The translations under genes were made by a program, and so were the position numbers. A model generated the notes under the pieces. It was given only the letters and a program-made list of their open reading frames with translations. It was not told where the DNA came from and did not search any database. From assembly GCF_009604405.1 (NCBI RefSeq), contig NZ_WEGK01000017.1, forward strand, positions 62,001 to 126,000: a stretch of DNA of 64,000 bases. The letters are read 5' to 3'. Source of the stretch: Nocardia macrotermitis. GTDB taxonomy: Bacteria; Actinomycetota; Actinomycetes; Mycobacteriales; Mycobacteriaceae. How positions within the stretch are numbered: position 1 is the first letter of the stretch; the number at the start of each line of letters is the position of its first letter. This document shows, in pieces, positions 60,796-64,000 of the stretch.

Positions 60796-61164
60796 GTGAT
60801 TCAGCAGGAGTCGCGACTGCGCGTCGCCGACAACACGGGTGCCAAGGAGATCTTGTGCATCCGCGTGCTCGGCGGTTCGTCGCGTCGCTATGCCGGTATC
60901 GGCGACGTGATCGTCGCCACCGTGAAGGACGCCATCCCCGGCGGCAACGTCAAGAAGGGTGAGGTCGTCAAGGCCGTCATCGTGCGCACCGTCAAGGAGC
61001 GTCGTCGTCCGGATGGCTCGTACATCCGTTTCGACGAGAACGCCGCGGTGCTGATCAAGGCGGACAACGATCCGCGCGGCACCCGCATCTTCGGCCCCGT
61101 CGGCCGCGAGCTGCGTGAGAAGAAGTTCATGAAGATCGTCTCGTTGGCCCCGGAGGTGCTCTGA
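60796..61164 (+). CDS. rplN: 50S ribosomal protein L14
   Basis: 122 residues, the standard L14 length, starting IQQESRLRVADNTGAKEILCIRVLGG and ending GRELREKKFMKIVSLAPEVL. The start is a GTG at 60796 with AGGAGG seven bases ahead. First gene in a block with rplX, rplE and rpsN, as in the spc operon; the presence of a strong upstream promoter and the metallopeptidase shows that rpsQ is not directly upstream here. Confidence 0.97.
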   Translation: MIQQESRLRVADNTGAKEILCIRVLGGSSRRYAGIGDVIVATVKDAIPGGNVKKGEVVKAVIVRTVKERRRPDGSYIRFDENAAVLIKADNDPRGTRIFGPVGRELREKKFMKIVSLAPEVL

Positions 61165-61165
61165 C

Positions 61166-61480
61166 ATGAAGGTGCACAAGGGCGACACCGTGATCGTCGT
61201 CTCGGGTAAGGACAAGGGCGCCAAGGGCAAGGTCATCCAGGCCTTCCCGGCGACCGAGAAGGTCCTGGTCGAGGGCGTGAACCGGATCAAGAAGCACGTC
61301 GCGAACTCCGCGAACCAGCGTGGCGCCAGCTCCGGCGGCATCGTTACCCAGGAAGCGCCCATCCACGTCTCGAACGTGATGGTCGTCGACTCCGACGGCA
61401 AGCCGACCCGCGTGGGCTACCGCACCGACGAGAACGGCAAGCGGGTGCGCATCTCCCGTCGCAACGGGAAGGACATCTGA
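61166..61480 (+). CDS. rplX: 50S ribosomal protein L24
   Basis: 104 residues: MKVHKGDTVIVVSGKDKGAKG is the KOW motif, followed by VLVEGVNRIKKHVA and the C-terminal RTDENGKRVRISRRNGKDI. One base after the rplN stop. L24 starts assembly of the 50S subunit by binding the 5' end of 23S rRNA. Confidence 0.97.
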   Translation: MKVHKGDTVIVVSGKDKGAKGKVIQAFPATEKVLVEGVNRIKKHVANSANQRGASSGGIVTQEAPIHVSNVMVVDSDGKPTRVGYRTDENGKRVRISRRNGKDI

Positions 61481-61482
61481 AA

Positions 61483-62085
61483 ATGACGACCACCACCGAC
61501 ACAGCATCTTCGGGGGGCTCCGCAAGCTCCGCCCCCAAGATTCAGCCCCGCCTCAAGGTCAGGTACCGCGAGGAGATCCGGGACGAGCTGAACAAGGAAT
61601 TCGGCTACGCCAACGTCATGCAGATCCCCGGCGTGGTCAAGGTCGTGGTGAACATGGGTGTCGGTGACGCCGCCCGTGACGCGAAGCTGATCAACGGCGC
61701 GGTCGCCGACTTGACTCTGATCACCGGTCAGAAGCCCGAGATCCGCAAGGCCACCAAGTCGATCGCGCAGTTCAAGCTGCGTGAGGGCATGCCGATCGGC
61801 GCGAAGGTCACCCTGCGCGGCGACCGGATGTGGGAGTTCCTGGACCGGCTGGTCTCGATCGCGCTGCCCCGTATCCGGGACTTCCGCGGTCTGTCGCCGA
61901 AGCAGTTCGACGGCCACGGCAACTACACCTTCGGCCTCAGCGAGCAGTCGATGTTCCACGAGATCGACGTGGACAGCATCGATCGGCCCCGTGGTATGGA
62001 CATCACCGTGGTGACCACCGCGACCAACAACGACGAGGGTCGCGCGCTGCTCAAGCACCTCGGCTTCCCGTTCAAGGAGAACTGA
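61483..62085 (+). CDS. rplE: 50S ribosomal protein L5
   Basis: 200 residues with L5 signatures LKVRYREEIRDELNKEFGYANVM, LITGQKPEIRKATKSIAQFKLREG, MPIGAKVTLRG and NYTFGLSEQSMFHEID. A Ser/Thr/Gly-rich N-terminal extension of about 20 residues is seen in related actinobacteria. It binds 5S rRNA in the central protuberance. Confidence 0.97.
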   Translation: MTTTTDTASSGGSASSAPKIQPRLKVRYREEIRDELNKEFGYANVMQIPGVVKVVVNMGVGDAARDAKLINGAVADLTLITGQKPEIRKATKSIAQFKLREGMPIGAKVTLRGDRMWEFLDRLVSIALPRIRDFRGLSPKQFDGHGNYTFGLSEQSMFHEIDVDSIDRPRGMDITVVTTATNNDEGRALLKHLGFPFKEN

Positions 62086-62089
62086 GCAC

Positions 62090-62275
62090 ATGGCTAAGAA
62101 AGCTCTGAAGATCAAGGCGGCCGCGAAGCCGAAGTTCGCCGTGCGTGCCTACACCCGCTGCCAGCGTTGCGGTCGTCCGCACGCGGTCTACCGCAAGTTC
62201 GGCCTGTGCCGCGTGTGCCTGCGCGAGATGGCGCACCGGGGTGAGCTGCCGGGCGTGCACAAGTCCAGCTGGTAA
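62090..62275 (+). CDS. rpsN: 30S ribosomal protein S14, zinc-binding type (S14Z)
   Basis: 61 residues with the zinc ribbon CQRCG...CRVC (two CxxC pairs) characteristic of the type Z form. It is the form made under zinc-replete conditions; actinobacteria often hold a cysteine-free alternative elsewhere. Four bases after the rplE stop, and followed by a strong terminator. Confidence 0.97.
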   Translation: MAKKALKIKAAAKPKFAVRAYTRCQRCGRPHAVYRKFGLCRVCLREMAHRGELPGVHKSSW

Positions 62276-62291
62276 GTAGCTGCACCGCGAG

Positions 62292-62332
62292 AAGCCCGCG
62301 GGCGTCCTGAAAGATGGACTGCCCGCGGGCTT
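62292..62332 (+). terminator. Intrinsic terminator after rpsN
   Basis: AAGCCCGCGGGC (62292-62303) pairs with GCCCGCGGGCTT (62321-62332) in a 12-bp stem, followed by a short T-run. It closes the four-gene ribosomal block. Confidence 0.9.
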
Positions 62333-62364
62333 TTCGTGTCTGCGGTCGGATGGATCGGTGCGGG

Positions 62365-63276
62365 TCACACCGGGAAGCTCACTCCGGTCAGTTCCTCGGA
62401 GACGGTCCACAGGCGCTGCTGGGTTTCGAGGTCGTGGGATTGGGGGCTGGAGGCGACGAGGCGGGGGTGGCCCTGGTTTTGGAAGAGGCCCTCGGGGCCG
62501 TAGTACTGGCCGCCGAGTACTCCGGGGTCGGTGGCGGCGCGGAGGGTGGGGAGGGCGCCCATCGCGGCGCTCTGGGTGATCAGGGGGACCACGATGGGCG
62601 TGAGGAAGCGCAGGGGTGCGGGGAGGTTGCGCATGAGGTCGGTGTTGGCGCCGCCGGGATGTGCTGCGGCAGCGATGGTTTCGCCGTTTCGGGCGAGGCG
62701 GCGCTGGAGTTCGTAGGTGAACATCAGGTTGGCGAGTTTGGCCTGGCCGTACGCCTCGATGCGGCTGTAGGAACGCTCCCACTGCAGATCGTCGAAGTGG
62801 ATCGCGGCACGGATGCGGTGGCCGTTGCTGCTGACCGTCACGACGCGCGAGCCGGGTGTCGGCAGCATCATGTCCAGGAGTCGGCCGGTCAGGGCGAAAT
62901 GGCCGAGGTGGTTGGTGCCGAATTGCAGCTCGAATCCGTCCTTCGTGGTCTGGTGCGGTGTGTGCATGACGCCGGCGTTGTTGATCAGCAGATCGATCTT
63001 CGGATGCGTGGCGTGCAGTTCCTTCGCCGCGGTGCTGATGGATTCCAGCGATGTCAGGTCCAGTTGCTGCACGCTCACCCGCGCGCCGGGCGCGACGTCG
63101 GCGATGCGGGCGGCGGCCTGCTTGCCCTTCTCCACATCTCGCACGGCCAGCACCACGGACGCGCCGTGGGCGGCCAAGGCGCGCGCGGTCTCGAAACCCA
63201 GGCCGGTATTCGCGCCGGTGACGACCGCGATCCGGTCGTTCTGCGCGGGAATGTCGCTCTCGGACCACTTGTTCAT
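62365..63276 (-). CDS. Short-chain dehydrogenase/reductase
   Basis: A 303-aa classical SDR related to retinol-dehydrogenase/WWOX-like enzymes: cofactor motif TGANTGLG (20s), NNAG (about 98-101), catalytic Ser in VVTVSSNGH and YGQAK (Tyr-Lys pair), plus AAHPGGANTDL after the active site. ATG 63276 has GGAGA ahead; the longer open frame runs into the operator region. It is divergent from the TetR gene and sits behind three copies of its likely operator, so the regulator probably controls it. Substrate unknown. Confidence 0.9.
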   Translation of the reverse strand: MNKWSESDIPAQNDRIAVVTGANTGLGFETARALAAHGASVVLAVRDVEKGKQAAARIADVAPGARVSVQQLDLTSLESISTAAKELHATHPKIDLLINNAGVMHTPHQTTKDGFELQFGTNHLGHFALTGRLLDMMLPTPGSRVVTVSSNGHRIRAAIHFDDLQWERSYSRIEAYGQAKLANLMFTYELQRRLARNGETIAAAAHPGGANTDLMRNLPAPLRFLTPIVVPLITQSAAMGALPTLRAATDPGVLGGQYYGPEGLFQNQGHPRLVASSPQSHDLETQQRLWTVSEELTGVSFPV

Positions 63277-63308
63277 GGGATCTCCATTCGTGATTCGTCC
63301 GGCATTAC

Positions 63309-63376
63309 AGACCGCCGGTCTCTTGTTGTCTCGACCGTAAGAGACCGATGGTCTGTTGTCAATAGACCGTCGGTCT
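63309..63376. promoter_or_regulatory. Three copies of a 13-bp operator between SDR and TetR genes
   Basis: AGACCGCCGGTCT (63309-63321), AGACCGATGGTCT (63342-63354) and AGACCGTCGGTCT (63364-63376) are near-identical palindromes of the form AGACCG-N-CGGTCT. They fill the divergent intergenic region and are the likely sites of the adjacent TetR regulator. Confidence 0.85.
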
Positions 63377-63389
63377 GTAATATGACGAC

Positions 63390-64000
63390 GTGGTATTCCA
63401 GAGGGCACGCAGCGCCGAGCAGCGAGAGGTGCGCCGTCGCGCGATCCTGGACGGTGCCGCCGAGATGCTCGACCAGATGCCCGTCGCCGATCTGAGCCTG
63501 AACGAACTCAGTCGCCGTGTCTGTCTCGCGAAGTCGAATGTGTTGCGCTACTTCGAATCTCGTGAGGAGATCCTGCTGGAGCTGCTGGATCGCGGATTCC
63601 GCGAATGCGCGGACGAGATATCGGACCGGGTATCCGCGATTGATCCGCACCTGCCCGTCACCGAGCGGGGCGACCGGTTGGCCGCCGCCTTCGCGCACGC
63701 CTTACGGGACCGCCCGATCCTGTGCGACCTGATCGCGGCCCAACCGGGAGTGCTCGAACGCAACGTATCTCCCGAGGTCGTCCTGCACTACAAGCGCTCC
63801 GCTCACGCCATCCTCGGCCCCCTGGTCGCCACCGTCCGCACCGTGGTCCCCGAGCTCGGCGAAAACGCCTGGTCCGTATGCATGATGTCGGCCCTCATGG
63901 CCGCCGCCTTGAGTGTGCACTCCCGCCCTTCCCCCGTAGTCCTCGCCGCCCTCCAAGCCGACCCCGCCCTCGCCCCCCTGTTCCCCGACCCCGCCACCTA
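63390..64000 (+). CDS. TetR-family transcriptional regulator (runs off right edge)
   Basis: From GTG 63390 the frame stays open for 203 codons to the window end. It reads VVFQRARSAEQREVRRRAIL, then the HTH LSLNELSRRVCLAKSNVLRYF and EEILLELLDRGFREC, a textbook TetR N-terminus, followed by a helical ligand domain (LAAAFAHALRDRPILCDLIA). Because no stop lies inside the window, only antisense frames appear complete here. It is divergent from the SDR gene, with the last operator copy only 13 bp before its start, implying autorepression. Confidence 0.88.
   Translation, partial: MVFQRARSAEQREVRRRAILDGAAEMLDQMPVADLSLNELSRRVCLAKSNVLRYFESREEILLELLDRGFRECADEISDRVSAIDPHLPVTERGDRLAAAFAHALRDRPILCDLIAAQPGVLERNVSPEVVLHYKRSAHAILGPLVATVRTVVPELGENAWSVCMMSALMAAALSVHSRPSPVVLAALQADPALAPLFPDPAT

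Noticed and set aside
1..64000. CRISPR arrays, tRNA/rRNA genes and insertion sequences
   Set aside because: No regularly spaced repeats, no recognisable tRNA or rRNA segments and no transposase frames were seen.

Overview
The window is high-GC actinobacterial DNA, most likely Nocardia or a close mycolate-forming relative. It carries six IdeR/DtxR-type iron boxes, an IrtAB-like transporter pair, SecA2, an ESX-linked WXG100-like protein next to a CpnT-like polymorphic toxin, an F420-type oxidoreductase and an spc-type ribosomal protein block with a zinc-ribbon S14. Many junctions are ATGA or GTGA overlaps. No rRNA, tRNA, CRISPR array or insertion sequence was recognised.

Layout. (1) 1-1.3 kb: truncated RluA-type pseudouridine synthase and a luciferase-like monooxygenase. 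(2) 1.3-5.5 kb: DrrAB-like exporter (ATPase, two permeases, terminator, and a second permease that is an in-frame fusion of the other two) behind an iron box. (3) 5.6-28.9 kb: six-gene leftward operon behind a tandem iron box: SznF-like cupin protein, YqcI/YcgG (DcsA/GrbD-like) heme-type N-hydroxylase, free aryl-carrier-like protein, and three NRPS/PKS megasynthases (1804, 3082 and 2059 aa). (4) 29-38 kb: siderophore uptake (binding lipoprotein, IrtBA-like exporter-fold pair, divergent siderophore-interacting reductase, FecCDE-type ABC importer), all with iron boxes. (5) 38-43.3 kb: GntR regulator, 5-oxoprolinase PxpABC, MHS-family permease and a DUF1445 protein. (6) 43.4-50.2 kb: VOC protein, XRE-cupin regulator, SecA2, a second iron-box-controlled siderophore reductase, and a glycogen-debranching-type glycosidase. 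(7) 50.2-58.2 kb: ESX-associated toxin locus with YbaB-like and EspC/WXG100-like proteins, a 1678-aa toxin, Imm49 and further small genes. (8) 58.3-64 kb: M13 metallopeptidase, rplN-rplX-rplE-rpsN, and an SDR gene divergent from a TetR regulator with three operator copies.

The main result is the siderophore locus. A DcsA-type guanidine N-hydroxylase beside a SznF-type cupin protein is the gene pair known for making graminine, the N-nitroso-N-hydroxy (C-diazeniumdiolate) amino acid of gramibactin-type siderophores. The adenylation domain of the next megasynthase reads DINYWGGIGK, which I know as the N5-formyl-N5-hydroxyornithine code (coelichelin); that residue is nearly isosteric with graminine. 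I infer an iron-regulated, diazeniumdiolate-bearing hybrid NRPS/PKS siderophore with its own export, import and reductive release genes in an actinomycete. No lysine/ornithine flavin N-hydroxylase, salicylate synthase, MbtH protein or terminal thioesterase is visible in the window, so this is not an ordinary nocobactin/mycobactin locus.
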